From: Halobacterium rubrum
GTDB lineage: Archaea; Halobacteriota; Halobacteria; Halobacteriales; Halobacteriaceae
Assembly (NCBI RefSeq): GCF_021729015.1
Contig: NZ_JAJQQZ010000002.1
Coordinates: 1 to 64,000 of the forward strand
Direction: 5' to 3'
Length of the DNA: 64,000 nt
The notes beneath the pieces were generated by a model. It was given only the letters and a program-made list of their open reading frames with translations. It ran no database searches and was not told where the DNA came from. Both the position numbers and the translations under genes were made by a program. Shown one piece after another: positions 50,913 through 59,525 of the stretch (its first letter is position 1; the number at the start of each line of letters is the position of its first letter).

Positions 50913-52151
50913 ATGACGAAGGACTACACGGACCTCCACGACCCGAACGCGGAGTACACCATGCGGGAGCTGTCCGCCGAGACGATGGGCGCGGACGACG
51001 CCCGGCCGGCGCCCCGCGACCTCGAAATCACGGACATTCAGACCACGATGGTCGACGGGAACTTCCCGTGGACGCTCGTCCGCGTCTACACCGACGCGGG
51101 CGTCGTCGGCACCGGCGAAGCCTACTGGGGCGCCGGCGTCCCCGAGCTCATCGAGCGCATGAAGCCGTTCGTCGTCGGCGAGAACCCCCTCGACATCGAC
51201 CGGCTGTTCGAGCACCTCGTCCAGAAGATGAGCGGCGAGGGCTCCGTCGAGGGCGTCACCGTCACTGCCATCTCCGGCATCGAGCTCGCGCTACACGACC
51301 TCGCCGGGAAGGTGCTGGGCGTCCCCGCCTACCAGCTGCTCGGCGGGAAGTACCGCGACGAGGTGCGGGTGTACTGTGACTGCCACACCGAGGCGGAGGC
51401 CGACCCCGAGGCCTGTGCCGACGAGGCCGAGCGCGTCGTCGAGGAACTGGGCTACGACGCCCTCAAGTTCGACCTCGACGTCCCCAGCGGGCTGGAGAAG
51501 GACCGCGCGAACCGTCACCTGCGCCCGGGCGAGATCCGGCACAAGGTCGACATCGTGGAGGCGGTCACGGAGCGCGTGAAAGACCGCGCGGACGTCGCCT
51601 TCGACTGCCACTGGACGTTCTCCGGCGGCTCCGCGAAGCGCCTCGCGTCGGAGCTGGAGGAGTACGACGTCTGGTGGCTCGAGGACCCCGTGCCGCCGGA
51701 GAACCTCGAGGTCCAGGAGGAAGTCACGAAGTCCACGACGACGCCCATCGCGGTCGGCGAGAACCGCTACCGGGTGACCGAGGAGCGCCGGCTCGTCGAG
51801 AACCAGGCCGTGGACATCGTCGCGCCCGACCTGCCGAAGGTCGGCGGGATGCGGGAGACCCGGAAGGTCGCGGACGTCGCGAACCAGTACTACGTCCCGG
51901 TGGCGATGCACAACGTCTCCTCGCCGGTGGCGACGATGGCGAGCGCGCACGTCGGCGCCGCCATCCCGAACTCGCTGGCCGTCGAGTACCACTCCTACGA
52001 ACTCGACTGGTGGTCGGACCTCGTCGAGGAGGACGTCATCGAGGACGGCTACATCGAGATTCCCGAGCAGCCGGGGCTGGGCCTGACGCTGGACATGGAC
52101 GCCGTCGAGGCGCACATGGTCGACGGCGAGACCCTCTTCGACCCGGCGTAG
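50913..52151 (+). CDS. gad: D-gluconate dehydratase, enolase superfamily
   Basis: 412 aa. It dehydrates gluconate to 2-keto-3-deoxygluconate. Enolase-superfamily pieces are FPWTLVRVYTDAGVVGTGEAYWG at the capping domain (cited by GTGEAYWG), LKFDLDVPSG with the catalytic Lys, metal ligands in FDCHWTFS, WLEDPVPPENLE and AVGENRY, and the general acid/base His in AMHNVSSPV. The C-terminus is LFDPA. Its stop codon is the loop of a 9-bp perfect hairpin. Shares a promoter palindrome with gdh and kdgA, forming the glucose oxidation set. Confidence 0.92.
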   Translation: MTKDYTDLHDPNAEYTMRELSAETMGADDARPAPRDLEITDIQTTMVDGNFPWTLVRVYTDAGVVGTGEAYWGAGVPELIERMKPFVVGENPLDIDRLFEHLVQKMSGEGSVEGVTVTAISGIELALHDLAGKVLGVPAYQLLGGKYRDEVRVYCDCHTEAEADPEACADEAERVVEELGYDALKFDLDVPSGLEKDRANRHLRPGEIRHKVDIVEAVTERVKDRADVAFDCHWTFSGGSAKRLASELEEYDVWWLEDPVPPENLEVQEEVTKSTTTPIAVGENRYRVTEERRLVENQAVDIVAPDLPKVGGMRETRKVADVANQYYVPVAMHNVSSPVATMASAHVGAAIPNSLAVEYHSYELDWWSDLVEEDVIEDGYIEIPEQPGLGLTLDMDAVEAHMVDGETLFDPA

Positions 52152-52159
52152 CCGGGTCG
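52139..52159 (+). terminator. Perfect hairpin on the gad stop codon
   Basis: CGACCCGGC-GTA-GCCGGGTCG is a 9-bp perfect stem with a 3-nt loop, and the TAG stop (52149-52151) lies at the loop. Downstream, GTTCGACGAGGAGTGAGCGA (about 52191) is echoed by GTTCGACGAGGCGTAGCGA (about 52224). A role in termination or RNA stability is possible. Confidence 0.55.
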
Positions 52160-52305
52160 AGCTCGACAGGCGAGCGCAGTGGTTCTGTCGGCGTTCGACG
52201 AGGAGTGAGCGACCGTCTCACCACGTTCGACGAGGCGTAGCGAAGCGGCCACCCGATTCCATCCGGGTGCGGCTTTATGTCGGCCGTCGTGATAGTGTTC
52301 GGTGT

Positions 52306-53262
52306 ATGTCACCAGACGTCAGTCCGGACTACGAGCTGAGCGACGACGACGCGAACGTCCACCACGCGTGGGACAACTCCCTCGACCCGGTGCTGACCGT
52401 CGAGCCCGGCGAGGTGGTGCGCTTCGAGTGCCGGGACGCCGTCGACGGCCAGGTCGGGATGGAGGCTACGGCCGAGGAGTTCGGCGAGGTGAGCTTCGAC
52501 CCCGTCCACCCGCTCACGGGGCCGGTGTACGTCGAGGGCGCCGAGCCCGGCGACGTGCTGGCGGTCGAACTGCTCGACTTCGAGCACAAGGGCTGGGGGT
52601 ACACGGGATTCATGCCGGGCGACATGGGTCTCGGGCTGCTGCCGGAGGACTTCGAGGACCCCGGCTACCACGCGTGGGAGCTCGACGGCGACGTCGGCCA
52701 CTTCGTCGACGGCATCGAGGTGCCGCTGGACCCGTTCCCGGGCACCATCGGGAACGCGCCCGGCGAGGCCGGCGAGCACGACACGCTCCCGCCCCGGGAC
52801 GTCGGCGGGAACATGGACGTGAAACACCTCACTGAGGGGTCGACGGTCTACCTCCCGGTGGAGAACGAGGGCGCCCTGTTCTCGACGGGGGACTGCCACG
52901 CCGCGCAGGGCGACGGCGAGGTGTGTGTCACCGGCATCGAGGCGCCGATGTTCGTCACGGCGCGCTTCGACGTCCTGAAAGACAGGGACATCGAGCAGCC
53001 CGAGTTCGAGTCCGACCACCCCTACACCGCGACGGGCGAGGACGAGCCGATGTACGGCACGACCGGCATCGCACCGGACCTGATGGACGCCACGAAGGAG
53101 GCCGTCCGGCACATGATTACGCACCTCCACGAGGAGCGCGGGCTCTCCCGGGCCGAGGCGTACATCCTCTGCTCGGCCGCCGTCGACCTCAAGGTCAGCG
53201 AGGTCGTCGACGCGCCGAACTGGACGGTCTCGGCGTACCTCCCGGAGAGCATCTTCCCGTAG
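52306..53262 (+). CDS. Acetamidase/formamidase family protein
   Basis: 318 aa, start at ATG 52306 (MSPDVSPDYELSDDD) with CTTTATGT ~27 nt upstream as TATA. The FmdA/AmdA family hydrolyses short amides to ammonia and acid. Conserved pieces are HHAWDNSLDPVL, GPVYVEGAEPGDVLAVELLD (cited by VEGAEPGDVL), PGTIGNAPG, GGNMDVKHL, STGDCHAAQGDGEVCVTGIE (cited by GDCHAAQGDGEV) and the C-terminal CSAAVDLKVSEVVD. The GDCHAxQGDGE motif holds the metal/catalytic residues. Substrate unknown. No signal peptide. Confidence 0.9.
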   Translation: MSPDVSPDYELSDDDANVHHAWDNSLDPVLTVEPGEVVRFECRDAVDGQVGMEATAEEFGEVSFDPVHPLTGPVYVEGAEPGDVLAVELLDFEHKGWGYTGFMPGDMGLGLLPEDFEDPGYHAWELDGDVGHFVDGIEVPLDPFPGTIGNAPGEAGEHDTLPPRDVGGNMDVKHLTEGSTVYLPVENEGALFSTGDCHAAQGDGEVCVTGIEAPMFVTARFDVLKDRDIEQPEFESDHPYTATGEDEPMYGTTGIAPDLMDATKEAVRHMITHLHEERGLSRAEAYILCSAAVDLKVSEVVDAPNWTVSAYLPESIFP

Positions 53263-53422
53263 CCGGTCCGTCAGTCGAGGCGCCGGCAGAGTCCACCGTC
53301 GAACGACGCCGGAATGTCGGCTCGAAGACGCCGGCGAGTGTGCCGGCGGCGCCGCTGCTGGCGACTGCGAGGAGGGCGCGTCACTTCACGCGGAGACGAT
53401 TCGCTCACTGCCGAGAAATGTC

Positions 53423-53776
53423 TTAGGGCCGGCTGTGACGGTCGATAGCGACCGCGAGCCCGGCGCCGAGAGCGGCCAGCCAGACGGCGACTGCCGCGAC
53501 GGGGTAGTCGTCGAGCTGGACGCCGAAGCCGTACTGGGCGGCAAGCGTCACGAGGAAGTCCGCGAGCAGCGTCACGCCGCCGAACCACCAGACGTCGTCG
53601 CTCTCGTGGCCGGGGCCGTACGCGACGAGCGCGACGGCAAGCACCGTCAGCGAGGCGAGCCCGGCGGTCCAGGCGGCCGAGAAGCCGACGCTCGTGCCGG
53701 CGACCATCGTCCACAGCGGGCTGACGGCGAGCCCGAGCGCGAACCACCGGTCGGCGACGCGACGAAACGAGGGCAC
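53423..53776 (-). CDS. Small four-helix membrane protein
   Basis: About 117 aa from GTG 53776 (VPSFRRVADRWF); a TTG at 53818 would add 14 residues and overlaps the ferritin-like gene's stop. Four hydrophobic segments: FALGLAVSPLWTMVAGT, AAWTAGLASLTVLAVALVAY, WWFGGVTLLADFLVTLAA and AVAAVAVWLAALGAGLAVAI. Between helices 2 and 3 is a charged GPGHESDDV. Family not recognised. It follows the ferritin-like gene on the same strand. The 160 nt downstream (53263-53422) hold no convincing gene. Confidence 0.65.
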   Translation of the reverse strand: MPSFRRVADRWFALGLAVSPLWTMVAGTSVGFSAAWTAGLASLTVLAVALVAYGPGHESDDVWWFGGVTLLADFLVTLAAQYGFGVQLDDYPVAAVAVWLAALGAGLAVAIDRHSRP

Positions 53777-53814
53777 ACCAGTCTCTGGGCCCCCGCGAGG
53801 GAAGTCGTTGCGGG

Positions 53815-54444
53815 TCAACAGACCGACTTCGCGTCGACGCCCAGTTCGTTCAGGGCAGCTACGTACTCCTCGTAGGCGGCGTCGACGGCGGCTTCTGCGG
53901 CTTCGGCGGCTCGCCCCCAGTCGTCGTCGCCCTCGCAGACCGACGCGAGCAGGGCGACCGCCTCGTCGGTGTCGTCGTCTGTGTCACGCCGGAGGTCCCG
54001 GAAGCGGTCGGCCAGAGTCTCGTCGGCGTCGTTGACGAAGAAGCCGACGAACTGCGCGAGCGTCCGGTCGGCGACGAGGCCGCGGCCGACCACCGTGCCG
54101 GCCCGGGTCACGTCGTCCGTCTGCTCGCGGAGCACGTCGTGGACCGCTCCCGGTTCGGCCGCCACGTCCCCGTCGTCGAGGTCGGCCGTGACGCGCTCGT
54201 AGTGCTCGCGCTCCGTCGCGGCGAACGACTCGAAGGTCTCGACGGCGGCCGGGTCGTCGCTGGCGGCGGCGAGCACGTCGAACGTCTCGGCCGCCGCGGC
54301 CTCGCTGGCGGCCGCGCGCTCGAGGACGGTCTCCGTCGAGAGGTCGGCGCCGGTCACGGCCACGAGGCGCTTCGAGGAGCCGAGACGGTCGAGTTCGGTC
54401 TGCGTTCGCGCCTCGACCGCGTCCCGGAAGCTGTCGGCGTCCAT
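53815..54444 (-). CDS. Ferritin-like (rubrerythrin-type) helical protein
   Basis: 209 aa, start at ATG 54444 (MDADSFRDAVEART). Long helices carry conserved acids: AAASEAAAAETFDVLA, FESFAATEREHYERVTADL (an ExxH-like ferritin motif, EREHYE), and later GFFVNDADETLADRF and AAVDAAYEEYVAALN. This suits a ferritin-like four-helix bundle seen in haloarchaeal rubrerythrin-family proteins, although the second ExxH is not obvious, so a di-iron site is uncertain. Possible peroxide or iron handling role. It is divergent from the rhodanese-MBL gene over 60 nt. Confidence 0.65.
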   Translation of the reverse strand: MDADSFRDAVEARTQTELDRLGSSKRLVAVTGADLSTETVLERAAASEAAAAETFDVLAAASDDPAAVETFESFAATEREHYERVTADLDDGDVAAEPGAVHDVLREQTDDVTRAGTVVGRGLVADRTLAQFVGFFVNDADETLADRFRDLRRDTDDDTDEAVALLASVCEGDDDWGRAAEAAEAAVDAAYEEYVAALNELGVDAKSVC

Positions 54445-54504
54445 GTCCCCGTCTTGGTCGCCGGCTGACGTGAGCTTTTGCCCCCAGCGAGCGTAGGCTT
54501 CCCC

Positions 54505-55635
54505 ATGAGCGCGCCCGCAATCTCGGCCCGCGACCTCTACGACCGGCTCCGCGGCGACGAACCCGTGAGCGTCCTCGACGTCCGGGACCGCGACGAGTTC
54601 GACGCCTGGCACGTCGACGGTCCCGACGTCACCGCCCGCCACGTCCCCTACATGGAGTTCGTCGCCGCCGGTGTCAGTGGCGACCCGGCGAACCTCGTGC
54701 CCGAGGACTTCGGCGAGCCGGTCGTCGCCGTCTGCGCCGTGGGCGAGGCCAGCGCGGAGGTCGCCACGGACCTCCGCAGCGAGGGCGTCGACGCCGTGAA
54801 CCTCGCCGGCGGCATGGAGGCGTGGGCCGACCTCGTGGTGGCCCACGACCTCGGGGCTAGTGTCGTGCAGTTCGAGCGTCCCTCCTCGGGCTGTCTCTCG
54901 TACCTCGTGGCCGACGGCGGCGAGGCGGCGGTCGTCGACCCGCTGGCCGCCGCCGTCGAGGAGTACGTCGACGCAGCACGGGAACGCGACCTGACTGTCG
55001 AGTACGCCGTCGACACGCACGTCCACGCCGACCACGTCTCCGGGGTCCGGGCGCTGGCCGACGCCACGGACGCGGAGCCAGTGCTTCCCGCTGGTGCGAC
55101 CGAGCGCGGCCTCGACGACGACGCCACGCTCGCCGGCGACGGCGACGAAATTCCGGTCGGGGAGCGCGCGCTCGGCGTGGAGCACGCGCCCGGCCACACC
55201 TCCGAACAGGTCGTGTTCGCGTGGACCGAGAACCTGCTGACGGCCGACTGCCTGTTCCTCGACAGCGTCGGCCGCCCCGACCTCGAGGACGAGGACGCCG
55301 CCCGTGAACTGGCCGGCCAGCAGTACGACACGCTCCAGCGAGTGTTCGACAGAGACCACGAGGTCCGGGTGCTCCCGGGTCACGTCGAGCCGTCAACGGA
55401 GCGCGACGGGCCCGACGCCGGGTTCGCGCGCCCGCTCGGCGACGTCCGGGCGGGCCTGTCACTACTGGACCTGGACAGACCGGCGTTCGTGGACCGCGTC
55501 ACCACCGACCTGCCGCCCCGGCCGGCGAACTACGAGGAGATCGTGGGCGTGAACCTCGGCCGGGAAGAGGTAGACGAGGACGCGCTGGAACTGGAACGCG
55601 GGCCGAACAACTGCGCGGTGTCCTCGGTGGAGTAG
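54505..55635 (+). CDS. Rhodanese-metallo-beta-lactamase fusion, probable persulfide dioxygenase-like enzyme
   Basis: 376 aa, start at ATG 54505 (MSAPAISARDLYDRL). Residues ~1-115 form a rhodanese domain (SVLDVRDRDEFDAWHVDG), with the active-site loop VAVCAVGEASAEVA carrying Cys. Residues ~125-340 form an MBL domain with THVHADHVSG, the AP-GHTSEQV segment, LTADCLFLDSVGRPDL and LPGHVEPS. Proteins with an MBL of the ETHE1 group oxidise glutathione-type persulfides; the rhodanese would pass sulfane sulfur. The fusion order rhodanese-MBL is the reverse of many bacterial ones. Sulfide detoxification is the likely role. Confidence 0.85.
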   Translation: MSAPAISARDLYDRLRGDEPVSVLDVRDRDEFDAWHVDGPDVTARHVPYMEFVAAGVSGDPANLVPEDFGEPVVAVCAVGEASAEVATDLRSEGVDAVNLAGGMEAWADLVVAHDLGASVVQFERPSSGCLSYLVADGGEAAVVDPLAAAVEEYVDAARERDLTVEYAVDTHVHADHVSGVRALADATDAEPVLPAGATERGLDDDATLAGDGDEIPVGERALGVEHAPGHTSEQVVFAWTENLLTADCLFLDSVGRPDLEDEDAARELAGQQYDTLQRVFDRDHEVRVLPGHVEPSTERDGPDAGFARPLGDVRAGLSLLDLDRPAFVDRVTTDLPPRPANYEEIVGVNLGREEVDEDALELERGPNNCAVSSVE

Positions 55636-55671
55636 GATTGCGAGGTCGGGGAGAAGGCGGCTGGGCGTCGG

Positions 55672-56001
55672 TCAGTCGTCGTCCGCTGCGGCCTGGTCCG
55701 CGGCTGCGGCCCCGTTTTCGATGCTGTCGGGGTACTTCCCGCGGTCGAGCACGAGGTCGCTCTGCGGGCGCGCCATGCACGTCAGCGCGTACTCCTCGGC
55801 TTCCTCGTCGGTGAGGCCGCGGGCGGCAGGCTGCGTGACGTCGCCCTCCTCGATCTTCGCGGAGCACGCGAGACACATCCCGACGCGACAGGAGTACTCC
55901 TGGGCGATGCCCTCCCGCAGGCACGCCTTCAGGACGGTCTCCGTGTCCGACACCTCGATGGTCTCGCCGGTGCCGGCGAACTCCACGGTGTACTCGGTCA
56001 T
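55672..56001 (-). CDS. [2Fe-2S] ferredoxin, plant type
   Basis: 109 aa, start at ATG 56001 (MTEYTVEFAGTGE). The cluster motif is SCRVGMCLACSAKI (Cx4Cx2C) with the fourth Cys in YALTCMARPQ. It has a short alanine/aspartate tail rather than the long acidic N-terminal insert of the main haloarchaeal ferredoxin, so it is a secondary ferredoxin. It could serve KorAB or the flavin reductase at 25492-26136; partner is inference. Divergent from the second geranylgeranyl reductase gene, with a shared region of 125 nt. Confidence 0.93.
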   Translation of the reverse strand: MTEYTVEFAGTGETIEVSDTETVLKACLREGIAQEYSCRVGMCLACSAKIEEGDVTQPAARGLTDEEAEEYALTCMARPQSDLVLDRGKYPDSIENGAAAADQAAADDD

Positions 56002-56126
56002 GCCAGCGGCTTGCACGAGCGCCGACAAAACGCTTTCCACCCCCGTGTCCCCGCGGCGGCGACGCATTCCCGGCGAGCCGGACGGTCGTCATAAAGAGTT
56101 TTCCTCGCGGGCAGCAACTCGGGGGT

Positions 56127-57497
56127 ATGCCCACCCACGAGTACGACGTCGTCGTCGTCGGGGCCGGGACGTCCGGCTGCTACACTGCGGCGACGGTCGC
56201 CGACGCGGGGTACGACGTCGCCATCGTCGAGCGGAAGTCCGAGGAGGAAGCCGGCCACATCGCGTGCGGTGACGCGCTCAAGGGTGCCGACAACTTCCCC
56301 GAGGTCATCCCGAAGTCCCAGCTCGAGCCGGCGTTCACGAACACCGGCGTCGACCACGGCCGTTTCGAGATTCCCCGGGAGAACACCGTCCTCGATATTC
56401 CGGTGCCGGGCGAGCTGGCGGTCATCGACCGCTGGGAGTACGGCCGGTGTGTCATCGACGGCGCCGAGCGGACGGGCGTCGACTTCTTCTACGACGTCGT
56501 CGTCCAGCAGGTCGAACAGGACGGCGGCGGGCGAGTGACCGGCGTGAAAGGCAAGCGCGACGGCCGCGTCCACGAGTTCACCGGGGACGTCGTCGTGGAC
56601 GCCGCCGGGTCGCTGTCCGTCCTCCAGGACAAGGTCGACGTGTCGAACGCCACTTTCGACACGAACGTCTCCTACTCGCAGTTCTGCTCGGCGTACCGGG
56701 AGATCGTCGAGGTGCCGGAGCCGGTCGACTGGGACGACGCCCTGGTCTTCAAGCCGACCGACCGCGCGGCCGGCTACCTCTGGTACTTCCCGCGGACGGA
56801 CACCGAGATCAACGCCGGGCTGGGCTTCCAGATGAACGAGGAGCCGATGCAGCTCGTCGACGACCTCAAAGCCGACCTCCAGCAGCGCCCCGAGTTCGAG
56901 GGCGCCGAGGTCAAGGACAAGCTCGGCGCCGCGCTGCCGACCCGGCGGCCCTACGACTCCGCGACTGCCCCCGGGTTCGTCGCCGTCGGTGACGCCGCCG
57001 GCCACGTCAATCCGACGACCGGGGGCGGCATCGCCGGCGCCGCATACGCCGGGAAGTACGCCGGCGAGCGCGCGATTCGTGCCGTCGAGACCGGCGACGC
57101 CTCCGAGTCGATGCTCTGGGAGTACAACGAGAACGTCATGGACCACTTCGGCGCCCGGTACGCCGCGCTGGACGTCTACAACATCATGTCGACGGCCATC
57201 GACGTCGACGACCTGATGGGGCTGCTCGCTGCGCTCCCCGGCCAGAAGCTCGCCGAAGCCCTCTACGACGGGAGCACCCAGTTCGGCCTCAAGCTCAAGC
57301 TCGTGACGGCGCTGAAGTCCTTCGGCTACTGGACGGAGATCGCGGACTTCTACCGCGCGAAACAGCAGGCCGACCGCCTGCTGGACCACTACCAGGACTA
57401 CCCGAGTTCGCCGGACGGACTCGCCGACTGGCAGGCCCGCCGGGACGACATCATGACCGACGTCTACGAGGTCACCGGCGCCGACCCGAAGTACTAG
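56127..57497 (+). CDS. Geranylgeranyl reductase family protein (second copy)
   Basis: 456 aa FAD enzyme, starting MPTHEYDVVVVGAGTSGCYTA. The dinucleotide fold VVVVGAGTSGCYTAA (~8-22) is followed by AIVERKSEEEAGHIACGDALKG, with the Cys-Gly region of lipid reductases. VDAAGSLSVLQDKV and the FAD motif FVAVGDAAGHVNPTTGGGIAGAAYAG (~287-312) are textbook for the family, in contrast to the altered motif in the copy at 31622-32854. It probably saturates the geranylgeranyl chains of the archaeal core lipids. The halocyanin gene converges with it. Confidence 0.9.
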   Translation: MPTHEYDVVVVGAGTSGCYTAATVADAGYDVAIVERKSEEEAGHIACGDALKGADNFPEVIPKSQLEPAFTNTGVDHGRFEIPRENTVLDIPVPGELAVIDRWEYGRCVIDGAERTGVDFFYDVVVQQVEQDGGGRVTGVKGKRDGRVHEFTGDVVVDAAGSLSVLQDKVDVSNATFDTNVSYSQFCSAYREIVEVPEPVDWDDALVFKPTDRAAGYLWYFPRTDTEINAGLGFQMNEEPMQLVDDLKADLQQRPEFEGAEVKDKLGAALPTRRPYDSATAPGFVAVGDAAGHVNPTTGGGIAGAAYAGKYAGERAIRAVETGDASESMLWEYNENVMDHFGARYAALDVYNIMSTAIDVDDLMGLLAALPGQKLAEALYDGSTQFGLKLKLVTALKSFGYWTEIADFYRAKQQADRLLDHYQDYPSSPDGLADWQARRDDIMTDVYEVTGADPKY

Positions 57498-58087
57498 ACG
57501 CCACCACCGCCGCCACCGCCCTCTTCTCCGGCTTCGTAGTCCCCGCCGAACTTCATGAAGAACCACGTGAGCCCGAGGACCGCCGTCAGCCCGGCGACCA
57601 GCCAGACGGCGAGTGTCTGTGCGCTGTTCGGGACGATGGTCTCGTAGCCCGTGTCCTCGGGCGGCGGGTCCTCCGTGACGACGACCTCACCGACCATCCC
57701 CACCGACTCGTGGGGGATGCAGAAGTACTCGTGCGTGCCGGTCGTCTCGAACGTGTGACTGTAGCTCTCCCCGCCCGGCACGTCGCCCTGACTGGGGTAG
57801 GCGCCGCGCGCGGACGACTCGTCGTCGAAGCCGCCGGACGCCCAGTAGTCGGCGCCCTCCGGGATGCCGTCCTCGTAGGCGGTGACGGAGTGGCCGACCG
57901 ACCCGACGTTCTCCCACACCACCTCGGTGCCGACCTGCACGGTGACCTCCTCGGGGTCGAAGACGAGGCTGTCGGTCATGTCGACGGTGGTCGTCTGCTC
58001 CTGGCCAGCCGCCGTGCCCGCCGCTGCGACCCCGCCGGCGCCCGCGACGCCGGCGAGGAAGCCGCGGCGGGTGGTCGCGTCGCTCAT
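57494..58087 (-). CDS. Halocyanin-type blue copper protein with C-terminal membrane anchor
   Basis: 197 aa, start at ATG 58087 (MSDATTRRGFLAG). It has a Tat signal (TTRRGFLAG) and AxA-like cleavage region, then a plastocyanin/halocyanin domain (~40-150) with copper ligands His in VGHSVTAYE and Cys-His-Met in YFCIPHESVGM. A proline/glutamate linker (TEDPPPEDTG) leads to a C-terminal hydrophobic helix (VWLVAGLTAVLGLTWFFM) and a glycine-rich end GGGGGGG. The anchor, rather than a lipobox, is less usual for halocyanins. It carries electrons at the outer face of the membrane. Confidence 0.92.
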   Translation of the reverse strand: MSDATTRRGFLAGVAGAGGVAAAGTAAGQEQTTTVDMTDSLVFDPEEVTVQVGTEVVWENVGSVGHSVTAYEDGIPEGADYWASGGFDDESSARGAYPSQGDVPGGESYSHTFETTGTHEYFCIPHESVGMVGEVVVTEDPPPEDTGYETIVPNSAQTLAVWLVAGLTAVLGLTWFFMKFGGDYEAGEEGGGGGGGV

Positions 58088-58148
58088 ACGTAACTGTTCT
58101 CTTCGAGACCACAAGAAGCTACTCCCGGCCGCCCTCAGACGACCCAGC

Positions 58149-59429
58149 TCAGGGCTGTTCGGACGCGACGCGCCGGACGGCGTCCGTCAGTGTGTCGATG
58201 CCGACGGCCAGCGACCGCTCGTCGACGTCGAACGTCGGCGTGTGGTGGCCGCCGGGGTGGTCGGTGCCGACGCAGACGTAACACGCCTGCCCGCCGGTCT
58301 CCTGCACGCGCTGCATCAGGTAGGTGGCGTCCTCGCTGCCGCCGAGGGCGTCCCGCTCGACCAGCGAGTCCACGCCGCCGTGCTCGCCGGCGACCGCCGA
58401 GAACACGTCGACCAGCGACTGGTCGCTCTCCGCGCTCGGCGCCTCGCCCTCGGTGTGCGTCTCGACCGTGCACTCGTGCATCTCCGCCGCCGACCGGACG
58501 ACCCGGTCGGCCTTCTCCTTCATGTACTCCATCAGCTCCGTCGTCTCCCCGCGGACCTCGCCCTCCACGAACGCCTCCTCGGGGATGATGTTGGTCGCGG
58601 TGCCGCCGCCCGCACGCCCGGCGTTCACGCGCGTCGCACCCTCGTCGTGGCGCGGAATCGCGTAGAGGTTCTGGACGGCCGTCGCCATCGCCTGCACGGC
58701 GTTGCGTCCCTGCTCGGGGTGCGCGCCGGCGTGCGCGCCGGCGCCCTCGAACTCCGCCAGCAGGTGGCTGACGGCGAGGAAGCCGCCGACGCCCGCGACC
58801 ACTTCGCCGGTCGGGTGGTCGAGGCCGAGGTGGACGGCGTAGAGGGAGTCGACGTCGTCGAGGTGGCCGCTCTGCGCGACCGCTTTTCCGCCGCCGACGC
58901 GCTCCTCGGCCGGCTGGAACACCACCTTCAGCGTGCCCTCGAAGTCGCTCTCGGCGACCGCCGCGAGGACGCCCACGCCGATGGTTGCGTGGCCGTCGTG
59001 GCCGCAGGCGTGCATGCAGCCCTCGTGCTCGGACCGGAACCCCTCGCTCGCGGGGTGGTGGTCGTCGGCCTCGCTCTCGGTGATGTGCAGCGCGTCGATG
59101 TCCACGCGCAGCCCCACCGTCGGCCCTTCCCCGCGCTCGAGGACGGCGACGGCGCCCGTGAAGCCGCCCGCCATCTCGTCGAGGAGCACCTCGTCGACGC
59201 CCGCCGCGCTGGCGCGGTCCCGCCACTTCGAGAGCTCGGCGTCCTCGGGCACCGCCATCCGGGCGTCGGCGTCTACCACGTCCCGGCCGACGTGCAGGTC
59301 GTCCACGCCGATCGCCCGGCACGCCTCGACGATCCGCGCGGTCGTCTGGAACTCGCACCACGCCGGCTCCGGTACCCGGTGTAGCTCGCGCCGCAGCCCC
59401 ACCAGCGTCTCGCGGTCCGTGTAGTCCAT
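58149..59429 (-). CDS. M20-family amidohydrolase (AbgA/AbgB-like)
   Basis: 426 aa, start at ATG 59429 (MDYTDRETLVGLR), with TTTATA on the minus strand ~26 nt upstream as TATA. A di-metal M20 amidohydrolase that removes acyl or aminobenzoyl groups from amino acids. Metal-site motifs are GLRVDIDALHI, CMHACGHDGHATIGVG and FQPAEERVGGGKA; the dimerisation domain has GAGAHAGAHPEQGRNA, and HHTPTFDVDERSL gives the last His. The N-terminal PEPAWCEFQTTA matches the aminobenzoyl-glutamate hydrolase group. Divergent from nhaC over 96 nt. Confidence 0.9.
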   Translation of the reverse strand: MDYTDRETLVGLRRELHRVPEPAWCEFQTTARIVEACRAIGVDDLHVGRDVVDADARMAVPEDAELSKWRDRASAAGVDEVLLDEMAGGFTGAVAVLERGEGPTVGLRVDIDALHITESEADDHHPASEGFRSEHEGCMHACGHDGHATIGVGVLAAVAESDFEGTLKVVFQPAEERVGGGKAVAQSGHLDDVDSLYAVHLGLDHPTGEVVAGVGGFLAVSHLLAEFEGAGAHAGAHPEQGRNAVQAMATAVQNLYAIPRHDEGATRVNAGRAGGGTATNIIPEEAFVEGEVRGETTELMEYMKEKADRVVRSAAEMHECTVETHTEGEAPSAESDQSLVDVFSAVAGEHGGVDSLVERDALGGSEDATYLMQRVQETGGQACYVCVGTDHPGGHHTPTFDVDERSLAVGIDTLTDAVRRVASEQP

Positions 59430-59525
59430 GCCGTACCGCGGGAGCGGCGCCGGTATAAATGTGGGAGTACCAGCGAGACCCGGAAACATATTTCACCCTC
59501 CCCGAAAATTGCCAACCGTAGCATA

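Noticed and set aside
53271-53747. Arginine-rich minus-strand frame overlapping the small membrane protein
   Set aside because: Its composition is that of an off-frame reading of GC-rich coding DNA, while the overlapping frame gives a coherent four-helix membrane protein.
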